A stretch of 64,000 nucleotides of DNA. It comes from Wolfiporia cocos (Eukaryota; Basidiomycota; Agaricomycetes; Polyporales; Phaeolaceae). The stretch's first letter is position 1; each line of letters starts with the position of its first letter. The stretch covers positions 3,596,001 to 3,660,000 of the forward strand of contig JACCLO010000001.1 in NCBI GenBank assembly GCA_029448655.1. The letters run 5' to 3'. Below the pieces are notes generated by a model. That model searched no databases. It worked only from the letters and a program-made list of their open reading frames with translations, and had not been told where the DNA came from. Shown one piece after another: positions 47,373 through 58,117 of this stretch. The translations under genes and the position numbers were made by a program.

Positions 47373-50256
47373 ATGGAAAGTACTGACCAACGCATGCAAG
47401 TAGATGAGGATCCCACCTCGTCGGCCGCAGCAGCATCCACTTCGAATGCACCCATACGAGCTTCCCCCCCGGTGGCTCGTGCCGCCTCTCTTCCTCCCTC
47501 GCTCACTCCTCCAAGCCGGCAGGTAGGCTATGTGTACTCAACAAAAATGATGATGCACTCCTGCTCTCTTGGACATCATGAAGAGCAGCCAGGGCGTATC
47601 TCCCGGATCTACGATATCCTCAAAAATGCCAAGTGCCTTGACAGGATGAAGCGACTTCCTATCAGGCCTGTTCTCCGCGAAGAAGTCCTGCTTGTGCACA
47701 ACGAGGCTCTTTGGGAAAAGGTCATTGCCATACAAGGTGACCAGATTTAAATCGAGATGCACAATCACATTACTTACCTGTGGTGGCGCAGAGATGACCG
47801 AACAGGACATCGCAGATTCCGCTGCATATTATGATGAGCTGTCCCTATACGTACATAACAGCACAACGTATGCAGCGCGACTGAGTGCAGGGGGCGTCAT
47901 TGAGGCAGCGCTGGCTGTGGCCACGGGAGAAGTAAATAAATCATTCGCCATAGTCCGACCGCCTGGCCACCATGCAGAACCCGATGAGCATATGGGATTC
48001 TGTTTTTTCAATAACGTTTCAATTGCTACAAAGGTAGTGCAAATGCGAACACAGGTCAAGAAAATTATGATTTTAGATTGGTGAGGACCCCATGTGTGCT
48101 CGTATCAACACGTATTCACCGGCTCGATAGGGATATACATCATGGTAAGTCGTAACTAATGAGGATATCATTAAAATCTGCAATATCGGATTCTGCAGGT
48201 AATGGCACACAGCGTGCATTCTACGATGATCCATCTGTTCTATACATCTCCTTGCACCGGTATGAAGGCGGATACTTCTATCCCAATGGTCCCTTCGGGA
48301 GTATGGTGTCTTGCGGGCAAGGCGCCGGACTGGGATAGTATGTCTTGCATGGTCTGTCATGTTCTCATTGATGATCAGCTTATACTATCTTCTAGTTCCG
48401 TTAATATTCCCTGGCCAGAGAAGGGGATGGGTGATGCAGATTATATTCTCGCTTTTCAGAAAATTGTCATGCCAATTGCGATGGAGTTTTCCCCCGAACT
48501 GGTCATCAGTAATCGATGGTCCACCTTTAGAAAACGATGGTGTCACTGACGTGTTCTATACATTCTAGTATCTGCAGGCTTCGATGCTGCAGAAGGAGAC
48601 ACTCTGGGAGAATGTCACGTATCGCCGGCTGGTTATGCTCACATGACTCACATGCTCTCCTCGCTTGCCAATGGGAAGCTTGTGGTTGCTCTAGAGGTGA
48701 ATTTAAAATAATGCTCAGTGTGATCAAAGCTGCTCACCATGAGTTATTGCAGGGGGGTTACAACCTCGATGCGATCTCGGTATCTGCCTTGGCTGTGACG
48801 CAAGTCGTTCTCGGAGAAGTCCCTCCGCAATTGGAACCAATGGTCGCGTCTGAAGTAGCTACGGAGACAATATGGCATGTAGCCACGGAACAAAGCAAGT
48901 ATTGGAAGAATGTAGATCCGAAGGCTTGTGAGCCGATAGAAGGTATGTAGCGTTTCCTTGTACAGTCTATGTCTGACCTGGGGGTGTAGAGGTGGAGAAC
49001 ATCGCAATTTCAATACCGGGTAAGTACAGATGAAGTACAGGGATTAGCTTGCATTGTAACCCTTGTTGGTCGACTAGAATTGTTAAAGGCGCACAGACAA
49101 GACTACCTGTTCCGGACGCATGGCATGCTGGAGGTGCCTCTCGTGTCAGATGCTCTCATTGAGCGATACAGTACTCAAGTGGCTTGCACGTAAGCATGTT
49201 TCGCGCTGTGAGTAAAAGCCCGTGTCCACGATTTGCAGGGAGGATATCATGACAAACGACACACTTGTTGTGTTCGTCCACGAATTGTGCGTCTTGTTGC
49301 TCAATGATCTATCAGAGAGACTGATGTCAATGTAATACACTCTTCAGTGGAAATTTGCGCGTGGAGCTAGACTCTGTCATGCACTGCAATGTACAAATGG
49401 AACATTCTTATTTGGTGCTGCAGTGTTTCGACAACTCATCCTCACGAGAAAGCTGATCTAGGATCTTTCCAGGTTGACTGCTCAAAAGAGCTGATCCAAT
49501 GGGCTACTGACTCTGGATATGCCTTACTCGACGTGAACGTCTTTGCGAAGCCATTCGCGAAAACACAGGTGGGTGACTGCAGTGTGTCCAGCTCTGATCA
49601 ATACTACAGAATCTATCATAGACAAGGGACCCCAGCAGCCCATCAAGTTCTATAATGACCTATTTGTGGGACAATTACATCCAGTTTGTTTTGTCCAATA
49701 TGACGGCTAGACCTCGTCTTACATTCTCACAGATTAACAGATGCAAGACGCGCGGTTTTAATTGGTCACGGACCAGGGTGTGAAGCTATAATGCAGCTGT
49801 TGATCAAACGATGTACGAAGCCTGTTGTTTTTGCGTTAGTGTGGTTGATCGTTTGTGTCTAGCTGCTAGTGTCATGCGAACCGTGAAGGCAGTGATTCAG
49901 GTAGTCGGCAATCACGACGTTCCCTGGACTCCTGCAGATCAGAGCGCTCTTCGACAATGGTATATGAAGGTCAGTGAAGACTCATCGGGTGCATAAAAGC
50001 CGCTGACAATCTCTGCTCAGTCTTCGCTGGTGATTGTGCCGGAGAACCATCCGGTCTTCCGTGACCAGAAGAAAGTGACAAGGAAACATGGCAAGATCTT
50101 TGCCAGCGGTATGCGCAACTCTCGTCTTAATGATTGCTGCTGATGTCGCTCTGTATAGCCGAGCCAAAAGCCATTAAGCTGATCATTCGATCAATGCCCC
50201 TGATTCGTACATTTACTGATGATAAACTGACACCCAAGTCCAACGGCACATTATAG
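47373..50256 (+). CDS. HDA1: Class II histone deacetylase, Hda1 type with Arb2-like tail
   Basis: A zinc-dependent lysine deacetylase of the Hda1/Clr3 group, acting in transcriptional silencing. The start [17 protein letters not shown] leads to a disordered stretch, then [20 protein letters not shown]. The deacetylase domain shows [31 protein letters not shown] (zinc and charge-relay residues), [50 protein letters not shown] and VVALEGGYNLDA. The residues WDIHHG come from a 14-base exon (48131-48144) between introns of 50 and 54 bases. The C-terminal part, from [20 protein letters not shown] through [13 protein letters not shown] and [11 protein letters not shown], matches the Arb2-like domain that follows the catalytic domain in Hda1 proteins. 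It ends [10 protein letters not shown]. About 17 exons; all active-site motifs are intact. Confidence 0.93.
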
Positions 50257-50373
50257 TCGTCTACGTCGTATGACAGGATATCTATTTCGCTCATCGGCTG
50301 TACCTTCGCTCTAGCATTGACTCCGGCTTGTCATCTCACTTATAGATCTACTACTCCTCTTCTCAGTGAGATG

Positions 50374-50700
50374 TTACCGACTGGTTTTAAGCAAAGCACC
50401 CCCTCGCGCCGCAACAAGGTCCGCTCGGGTGTCTTCGATATTCATTCCGAAGAGAGTTTCAACCTTCACTAACGCCAATCAACATGGCCACGAGCCCTCA
50501 TGCTCACCCATGCCGTCCTGAGCGCCTTTGAGCCCAAGATTCCACGCCACACCTTTTTGCACACAATGAGTGAGAAGCCGTGATAATGAAGAGATTGCAG
50601 CTTAGTATAGTGGGAGACGCCCAAGCATCGTAAATCTTGAGATTGTCGATCTCTTCGAGTAGACTGTCCTCAACGAGTCCAACTCGCCGTGTGTTCAACT
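50374..50700 (-). pseudogene. Remnant of a third bimodular amidohydrolase (C-terminal end)
   Basis: Reading leftwards on the minus strand, DNLKIYDAW and, after a likely intron, VETLFGMNIEDTRADLVAA and RGGALL are visible, ending in TAA at 50374-50376. These align with the end of module 2 in copy A: RNLRFDAAW, IETLLGLDVRAGEEDLVAT and SGGDLL. The GKVVAVIS end of both full copies is missing, being replaced by KTSR and a stop. I find no metal-site module upstream on this strand: the next gene is Rad10 on the plus strand, only 600 bases away. So it is a truncated relic or a very short derived gene. It implies that this family has been duplicated more than once in the neighbourhood. Confidence 0.55.
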
Positions 50701-51204
50701 GCTATGACGAACCCTTAGCGGAGTCATCCATTCGGCTGCATGCGCGCATAGAAGTCAGAGGGTGTACCTGGTTTGAGATCGAATAGACGACATTGTCTCA
50801 CGTTCTCTTCCGCACCCACGAAGTCCAAAGAGGGAGCAAGCTATTCAAAGATCGCAGGGCAGCTGCCACGAGTAATACAATAGAGAGAAGGCGTAAACGA
50901 GTAATATGCCTTCGTGCGTCGATTGTAATGTTTCTGTCGGGCACGTACCTCGTCTTTGACAAAGAATCTATTTGGTGCCAGAAAGGGAAAGGATTCCTTG
51001 TGCGCGCAGGCGGGGCTCGACGGCGCCGGAGGATTCTGAACCAGGGAGGATAGAGAGCGTGTCCCTTGGTGCTCTGGCAACGAGACTAGCCAGCAATATA
51101 TGATGAGACCGTCAAGCGGGCTATTAACAAGCTGATCATCACTCGACCAACATGGTATCGAAGCCCAAGTCTCAAGCTTTTCAAGCTCCAAAGCTTCAAG
51201 CGCT
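50701..51204. other. Intergenic, no recognisable gene
   Basis: About 500 bases upstream of the amidohydrolase remnant and of Rad10. It may include further decayed amidohydrolase sequence, but I could not align it. A short run of CAAGCTT-like units lies at about 51172-51200. Confidence 0.4.
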
Positions 51205-51286
51205 ACGCGGCACATACTATACGCGATCACATAACCTAAGATCGCGTTACGCGACGCGTCCTACATCACAGTCACACAACGCGCGT
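51205..51286. promoter_or_regulatory. Cluster of ACGCG (MCB/MBF-like) boxes before Rad10
   Basis: Within 82 bases there are ACGCGG (51205), ACGCGA (51221), AACGCGAT on the minus strand (51241-51248), overlapping ACGCGA and ACGCGT (51249-51259) and ACGCGCGT (51279-51286). The ACGCGT box is the MluI cell-cycle element recognised by MBF in yeasts, which drives G1/S genes. The cluster ends 10 bases before the start codon. Regulation by MBF is inference. Confidence 0.45.
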
Positions 51287-51296
51287 AGACCACTCC

Positions 51297-52663
51297 ATGT
51301 CTTCGTCCAATCTGTCCGGTGCGATTCACCAAGGCAATGCAGCTACGAGCGCACCGAAGCCTCCTGTGGTCCAGCCGGGTAGTGGAAACAATATCATAGT
51401 AAACCCTTGCCAGGTATGCCAGAGACCGCCTTCAGTGCCAGGACATCTACCAAAGCTGAGTTCAGCGCGGAAACCCAATTCTGGAATGTATTAGGAATGT
51501 TGGTAAAGAGTTCGGAGACATTGTGGCTGACTACCAGGTCGGAAGAACGACTGGAGTTCTCTTCCTGAGGCAAGTATGCCGCTTCATGCAAGTTTTGATG
51601 GATGCCGGTATTCACTGTCACGTTAGCTTGCGGTATCATAGGCTACACCCCGAGTATATATATCAACGGATCGAACGACTGGGGCATTCATACAACCTCA
51701 GGGTGCTGCTTCTGATGTGCGATGTTGTAAGTGGGCCTTTGTCTGCTACTCATGTCGATCTGACCATATCAGAGCGAACATCAAGATCCTATAAAGGAAC
51801 TGACGAAGGTAGTGAATCTCATTTACCTTGCTCTGTATAAGCATTGTGGACGTCATTCAACTGCTAGGTCTGTCTTATTAACAATATCACAATCATGGTG
51901 GCGTGGAAGTCCGTCTTGTCTTGTCCTTCCGCTTCACGCTTGTTCATATTACCCCGACAGCGCCGAGGAAGCTGGCTACTACCTTTCTACGTATAAACAA
52001 TTCGAACACAAGCCTCCGGATATGATTAAAGAACGCGTTGATAAAGATTACCACTCGATGCTCCGTACGGCTCTGACTAGCATTAGCAAGGTCAACAAGA
52101 CGGACGTGGAGACGTTACGCACGTCTTTCGGTGTTAGTCCAGCTGATGAGCAGTACTGATCTGACTACTGATGATCCACTCAGAGCTTTGCCGATATCGC
52201 TAGAGCGACGTCGGACCAGCTGCAGAATCTTCCGGGGTTCGGTCAAGTGAAGGCGAAGAGGATCTGCGACGCATTCGAGCGACCGTTCCGAAATAACGCA
52301 ACCAGTACCATCTCGCTTGCATCACGGCAGGTACAGTCAGGAATAGTGCAGGCGGATAAGGGTAAAGGCAAAGAACGAGACACAAGTCCATCCTCCGCCA
52401 CTACTGCAGCGAGCGACCCAGTTCAGCCGCGAAGGCCTAGAGAGCCGAGCCCTGTTTGGGACATCGAACTCGACCTCAATCCTACCCCTTCGCCACCAGA
52501 AGTGGCTGATACGACGCCAGCTAGGAAGCGGCCGCCAAGTCCTGTGTGGGATATTGAGCTTGATTTGAATGATTCTGATCCCGAAGAAAGTCAAGCTTCC
52601 CACAAGAAGAGACGGACGGGCGAGTCGTTCGGACAACCATTATTCTCACAAGATTCACCATGA
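51297..52663 (+). CDS. RAD10: DNA repair protein Rad10/ERCC1
   Basis: The non-catalytic partner of the Rad1/XPF structure-specific endonuclease, used in nucleotide excision repair, single-strand annealing and crosslink repair. The start [14 protein letters not shown] leads to NNIIVNPCQ, joined across an intron to [17 protein letters not shown] and [16 protein letters not shown], the ERCC1 central domain. [19 protein letters not shown] and [20 protein letters not shown] follow. The tandem helix-hairpin-helix domain is [20 protein letters not shown]...[15 protein letters not shown]. Beyond it is a tail of about 120 residues that most ERCC1 proteins lack, with the motif [12 protein letters not shown] present twice (52445-52480 and 52535-52570). 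The tail ends [14 protein letters not shown]. Start at 51297 is preferred; an upstream open frame from 51152 is out of frame with it. Confidence 0.92.
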
Positions 52664-53039
52664 CACTTCAACGCCCGAGGGGACTTACTGTATGATACAT
52701 GTACAACTCGTATGTTACATCTACGTTCAAGTATGTTTTACATAATTTACGGATTACGCAGGCTGTAATACGGGGGAGCAGTTTTGAAGTGTGGGCAGGA
52801 TGCAACGATGTGATGATGTATCAAAGGGATTGTTTCTATCGTCTGGGCTGGATAAAGTAGCGATGCAGATTCGCAGGTTTGCCGTGTCCGGATCCCGAGC
52901 CTAACACCGAGCTGCGTTGGTAGTGCACACGGAATGAGAGTCGTTGCAGAGCAGCTTTGGCACGAGATCGATCTAGGTGTGCCGCGCGAGTGTCAACTGC
53001 AATTAAATGTCAGCGAAGCAGTCGAACTTTATAATGCCA
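52664..53039. other. Convergent intergenic spacer
   Basis: About 375 bases between the stops of Rad10 and the CANIN-like gene; it would hold both polyadenylation regions. Nothing else was recognised. Confidence 0.5.
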
Positions 53040-56000
53040 CTAGCTGTTCGCACCAATCTTGCCATGCAAGCCATCAAGCAACGTCCGTATCTGTCCCAAG
53101 GGAGTCACAGGGTCATCGTTCTTGCCAGATGCTCCAGAGATCGTAGGCTCGTTCTTGATCGTCTGCTTCTCTTGCATTGCGTATGCATCGATATCCATTA
53201 GAGCCCGGCTGAGGATCTCGACGTTATGTACCAGATCATCGAAGTAGTGATCCTTGTCGGTATTGCCTAGGATATCGAACAATGCCTCGGACCCAGATGG
53301 TGGAGAGAGCAGTTCTATAATCGGAAAGAGGGAAGGGAGAGACTCATATGGCTGCTAAAGGTGGTCTGTGAACATCCTGATGGCCTGATCAACGCTGCGG
53401 AGACTTACTGTAGTGGACGGGTCCGATCCTAAGAGCAAATTGCGTGCAATCATTCTTGCTAAACGCCTTGTTTGCGGACATCCACCCGTAATGAAAGACA
53501 AGAGATATGCCCTGTTCATCGGGTCCAAACTCTTCGCGTATACGGCTATTTTGCTGCAAATGGCACTCTCCTACAATTGACGTCAATGGTTGATATATTT
53601 ACTAGGCACCAGGACCTACCATCTCAAGGTCGTCGTTATTGTCAATCAGTGCCTCTCCCAAGTAACTAATGGCATTAGTAATGTCCCTCCTCAGGTCAAG
53701 GGTCGTAGACGGATCCATTCCAACAAGAAGTAATGCAAGCATGATATCTGAGATGTCTTTGACTGGCACCGCTCCAGTTCTGGTACGGTCTGGTCAGGGT
53801 GGTCGCATACAAGTGCTATCTAAACGCACCTGGCGAACGAAGCAATGATAGACACAAGACAATATAAAATCTCAGCCCGCTGAGATTCCGCCACTATTGT
53901 AGGTTGTTGAACATACTTGACCCATCCGACAGATTCTACGATCGCGGGGCTAGCGCCCAGCTGTATCAAGGCATCCAAAAGCACAGAGAACGAAAAGCCT
54001 GTCTCAGCCAACTCCGCCGAGCATCTGCTAGAGAGGTGGAGCAAGCTGGTGTATGCGCATTCATTCAGAGGACCCAACGACGGTGAACAGGCTGCGAGAG
54101 AATGAGCAATGTTTAGAGCATCCTCCGTCTGGCAACGCTCACCTAAACCGAAGATCCACGGCACCAACTTAGTTATCTGCTCCAGTTGAAGGATCATGAG
54201 AGCATGAGATTGAAGTAGGCTGGCAGTTTGGAGGACGTCTGGGTTAGAACAAGTTATTACAGCGCGTACGTCGGTCAATCAAATTCCCTTTCCCTACCGT
54301 TATGTTGCACAGCATCCCATAATAAAAGTAGCAAGGGATGCTTTGCCGCTTCGGCCTCGTCCATGGGTAGCGGAGGTAGGATCTTCGCGAGTCCGTTTTG
54401 CTCCTCCATCCCAACAAAAGGCGATCCAACATTCCAGAAATATACGCCCAGCGCACGAGCCTTCTGCTTGCCCTTTGCTTGCCCTTTCCTGTCCCGGATG
54501 TCTCTCTCAAGTATAAGGGCAACCTGTTTTGCGCCCTCTCCCAGATGTTGTTCGCAATCCATGCCCTCAATCGCCTCATCATCACTTGCCTCGCTTCCGC
54601 TGTCATCCTCATCAAGAGAATGTGCAGACGGCAATTGGAAGCGCGCGTGCGAACTCCCGGTGCCCTGCCGGACGATCTCCGAGGCTGCATCTTCGTCCGC
54701 CCATGCTGGATCCTCTTCGGAGTGTTCTTCATCTTCTGAACTGATATCTGAGCCGCGCAGCTCTTTAGCACTCCGTTTGCGTGGTGACGCCACCGCGGCC
54801 TCTGCTGCTCTCAGTGCGTCAGTGCCGTTACCTCGCTTATCCGCGAGTCTCTTCTCTTTGAGGAGTGCTTCGAGGGGATTAGACTTGCGTGCAGCCTTCT
54901 GCTTCAGATGCACCTGAGTCGACAGGAGAGCGGGAAGCCTAGGTTTGACGTCCTTCCGCCCGAGCGGTGGCTGATGACGGAGATTGTAGCGTGCGCCACT
55001 TCGCTTGGACCGCCGTGGACCGTTCTCCTGATCGGACGAAGACGATTCAGGCGAAGCAAGCTTGACCGAAAGAGGTCGCACCACGCTGATTAGAGGTGAA
55101 TCATTTACGAATCAACGACGAAACATATTCAAAACTTACGCCTTGCCTTTGCCTTTGTCCATTTTAAGCTGCGCAAAGAGATCATCGTCAGACTCTTCGC
55201 TGCTGCTAGTCTCGGGCTCCTTGAATTCGACCGGCTCAGGGCTGGACAGGCACGCGGCGGCGAGCGCCTTCGCCTTTATATCAGCAATGATCTGAGCGGT
55301 TTTGGACTTTGTGTCTAAAGCCACCGGGGTGGGGGGCAGGGGAGATGGATCGCTTGTGGGTGGAGGAGTGATAGGTCTAAATGGATCGGCGGAGAAGACT
55401 GGCTTGTACGGGGAAGTGGACCTGACAAACGATGACTCGGCGGGAGAAACGACAGCTGGCTGGAGGGCTGAAGACAGTGTTGAAACCGAGCTATGTCCCC
55501 ATAGCTGCATGCTCACTTCGGTCTCAGAATGTGGCGTTCGCGGAGTAGATGTAGAGGCCTCTTTGGTATCTACATCCATAGGGATATCGATGTTTTCCGC
55601 CGAAGGGAGATCATCATCTGACGGTAAGCATGTCTCAACCTTTGGGCTAGCCGGGGCGATGGAAGCTTCTCTGCGCCATTTGTCGACGCTTTCTCTAACA
55701 TCCTCAGCATTCTTTGTGATGATTTTGGGTAGACATAATTCCTGCTCTTCCGACTGGCTACTTGGGACGAGCTCGCTATCGGCATCGTTACCAGAGCTCC
55801 ATGCAAGCTGCACAGGCACATTAGATGGCGATGGGCGTGCACGCTTCGGGGGTGTTGGGTTGCGTCCCGAATGAGGTTGGGCAGGCGAAGGTGTACTGTA
55901 CTTTCGTGGCCTGGATGGCGAGGCTAGGGACACAGACTTTCCCCCGTAGGGCGAAATCTTGCTTGAGACGGGAACTTGCCTAGGCATGTGGTAGGGCTCA

Positions 56001-56602
56001 TGTGATACTTCTCCTTCCGAGTCGCTATCCGGCTGTAAAGCGCGTTTGAGAGGCGATGGTGGCTTGACAGAAGAGCAGACTTGAGGTCGTCGTGGCACGG
56101 ACATGGGAGGGGGAGGGGAAGGAGGGAAACTATACGGGGAAGTTGGGTCTGGAGACGAAGTGGTGCTTGCAACAGGCTTGAGAGGTGCTCGCGGGCGAGG
56201 TGAGCCTTTGGTCTCGTTATTTGTGGCCAAACGTAGAGATTTTCGCGTCTGTGAAGCAGCTTCGACGGAACCGCTGGAGATGGAAATATGCGAAGGAGTA
56301 TCTGAAGATATCGTAATATGCGTCGCGTCGGATGAGCTGGATATCAAAATGACCTCCTGATCAGAGCGCGGTGCAGCTTTGCTCTTCTTTGAGCCTGAGT
56401 GCAATCTTGGTATCTTCCCGGACATATTAGGCCTGAACCCGGTCCGCCTGGGCGGGGTGCCCTTTGCGTTGGGTTCGCTGGGCTGCGACGAAGACGGCAC
56501 GGATAGCGATGACTGTCGCGCAAAGAGCGATGGGAGAGAGCCACGCTCGCGACGAGACTCGTCAAGGCTCTTGCGAGGCTGAGACATAGGCCTTTTAGAC
56601 AT
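53040..56602 (-). CDS. Large disordered nuclear protein, probably CANIN/SLF2-like
   Basis: The first ~490 residues (MSKRPMSQPRKSLDESRRER onward) are disordered and rich in Ser, Pro and basic clusters. Three close beta-type patches, VILISSSSD, ITISSD and ISISSGS (residues ~84-112), resemble SUMO-interacting motifs. After an intron the protein continues with KLASPESSSSDQENGPRRSK, long acidic Ser stretches and then a conserved helical C-terminal domain. That domain starts near KARALGVYFWNVGSPF and includes LPWIFGLG-like and LDALIQLGASPAIVESVGWV segments. It ends LFDILGNTDKDHYFDDLVHN...GKIGANS. This layout (long disordered N-terminus, helical C-terminus) and the FW..G start resemble the CANIN domain of SLF2-type proteins that recruit Smc5/6 to damaged DNA. 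I am unsure of the family call; that it is one spliced gene of roughly a thousand residues is better supported. Confidence 0.6.
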
Positions 56603-56643
56603 TGTCGCGAAGTGGTGGTCAAGGAGCCACCTGCAGCAAGTAA

Positions 56644-56681
56644 ACGCGTGTCGTGACGCTACGCGCGTGTGACAAACGCGC
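56644..56681. promoter_or_regulatory. Cluster of ACGCG (MCB/MBF-like) boxes before the CANIN-like gene
   Basis: ACGCGT (56644-56649), ACGCGCGT (56661-56668) and ACGCGC (56676-56681) lie 42-80 bases before the CANIN-like start, in the 221-base promoter it shares with the divergent Dsc4-like gene. They are similar in type and distance to the cluster before Rad10. MBF control is inference. Confidence 0.45.
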
Positions 56682-56823
56682 CTGGGACCCTGGGCACCGA
56701 TGCAGACGCCCGTGTCGCTTGGGGACGATCGTGAGCGACTAACTGGAACGTCGTACTCACCGCGTTCTCCCGCCGTCTGCGCTCGTTGGGCCACCATTAG
56801 ACGGCAGTGACAACATAAATGTC

Positions 56824-57739
56824 ATGCATAGGTATGATGGCCAGCGGAAACATATCATTAGCTCGGTGCGTCTCACCGCCGCGTGCTGCTACAATGCGCT
56901 CACACCACCCGCATGTAGCTGGACTCCTTGCTCTACCAACTCCACATCCTATCATTCCTCCTCTCACCCTCCATCTGGATTCTCATTGCCCGGCTGTGCT
57001 CCCAATTCCACTTTGCAAGGCCAAGGGAGATTGACGGGAACCGTACATTGCGATTCTGGTATTTCCTCGTCATATTCTTCAACCTCGGAGCAGTATGGGG
57101 CCATGCGAAGGAGGGCGCGTCGCAGGGGAGGTCGATCGTTCTCGACTTTGTGGGAATGGGTACGTTTTCAAGATGCTCTCTGCCACTCTCTGACCGAACG
57201 ATCCCTCGGGCCCAGTGGATGTGCCCTCAAAGCTGCACCTACTGTCCCTCGACTTCCTCATTATATTCCTTGAAATGCTGCTCGCCACGATCGCATATGA
57301 GATGTCCTATGCGGCTGCCATGCATTCAGACTACGTCGATCCACTACTGCCATTGCCCACCATACCCACAGAACCCCAGCCGTCTACGTCCAGAGCACCA
57401 TCTAAGTCAACAGAATTGGAGCTGTCGGAAACGATATTTATTATAGATGTGCGCCTCCGAATGGTGATGGACCGTATCAGCAATCCCCCATCACCACCTC
57501 CGCCGCGCGACACGTCACTGGAAGACCTTCTTCCCCTTCCAAATACCACCTCGCTACGCTTGTCCACGGGCCTTCAGATGTTCTTACGAGCGAGGCGGGA
57601 GCTCACGGAACGTGCGCGCACAGCTGAGCGGAACGTTGAGCGGACACGTCGAGCGCAGGACACTACAAGGACACAGCAGGATGAACGCAGTGAGGAGAGA
57701 CAAGCCGTCCCAGGTGGTATGGACATCGAGGACGGCTGA
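56824..57739 (+). CDS. DUF1746 membrane protein, Dsc E3 ligase subunit 4-like
   Basis: A predicted component of the Golgi/ER Dsc ubiquitin ligase, known in fission yeast for cleavage of the sterol regulator Sre1. Exon 1 (56824-56865) encodes MHRYDGQRKHIISS; exon 2 (56919-57159) continues LDSLLYQLHILSFLLSPSIW, the conserved opening of DUF1746, then LRFWYFLVIFFNLGAVWGHA. Exon 3 (57216-57739) gives a further helix (LLSLDFLIIFLEMLLATIAYE). The three exons sum to 807 bases, 268 residues. A Pro/Ser-rich linker and a charged, probably coiled-coil tail (ERARTAERNVERTRRAQD) complete the protein. About three to four membrane helices. The split start exon matters: without it the conserved domain has no initiator. 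Family is fairly sure; the complex role rests on homology. Confidence 0.78.
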
Positions 57740-57861
57740 TAATCGGTTTCCTTGACGGTATTGTATTGATTCGGATTATATTATTCGTCGGGCTCCCGGA
57801 ACACATCTGTAATACTCCGTGATCGACGCGAGCCGAGAATATGCTGGCTGACGCCGCATGT

Positions 57862-58117
57862 TCACCATTTGCGCTTCATCTAGCGGGGCATACTCCAATG
57901 ATGAGACGCTGGGGAGGCTAACACCCGCATTCCGACATACCGCCTCGCGCAGACATGCGCCGAACTTGACGAACTCATCCTTGCATGCGTCTTTCTTGAT
58001 GTCCGTGTATGTCCCTAGTATACACTTCCCATATGCGGAGGCCTGCGCGGAACAGGTGCTCGTGGAGTGCAGTGCAAGACGGCGCAAGGGGGTGAGGGAA
58101 TTGGGTTGCGGCTGCAT
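57862..58117 (-). CDS. Small twin-CX9C mitochondrial protein, NDUFAF8-like
   Basis: A 64-residue protein with two CX9C pairs, C-SAQASAYGK-C and C-KDEFVKFGA-C, the fold imported into the intermembrane space by the Mia40 disulfide relay. The YGKC and C..EF..(F/L)..C pattern matches the human complex I assembly factor NDUFAF8. The N-terminus is basic and hydroxylated (LRRLALHSTST). A canonical intron GTATGT...CTAG (57880-57940) joins CLREA to MKRKW and a stop; the exon sum is 195 bases. Without splicing the frame runs on to about 57776 and gives a 113-residue product with an unconserved tail, which I consider an artefact. Role in complex I assembly is inferred from family. Confidence 0.8.

Noticed and set aside
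37369..50256. Horizontal transfer of the accessory block
   Set aside because: Intron size, splice signals and protein families are all of ordinary basidiomycete type; the composition change alone does not support transfer.
51152..51382. Upstream start for Rad10 at 51152
   Set aside because: This frame is out of phase with the conserved Rad10 exon, and the stretch contains the ACGCG boxes and CAAGCTT-like repeats expected of promoter DNA.
55302..55874. 190-codon plus-strand frame inside the CANIN-like gene
   Set aside because: An antisense shadow of the Ser/Pro-rich N-terminal region; its glycine-rich translation mirrors the sense codons.
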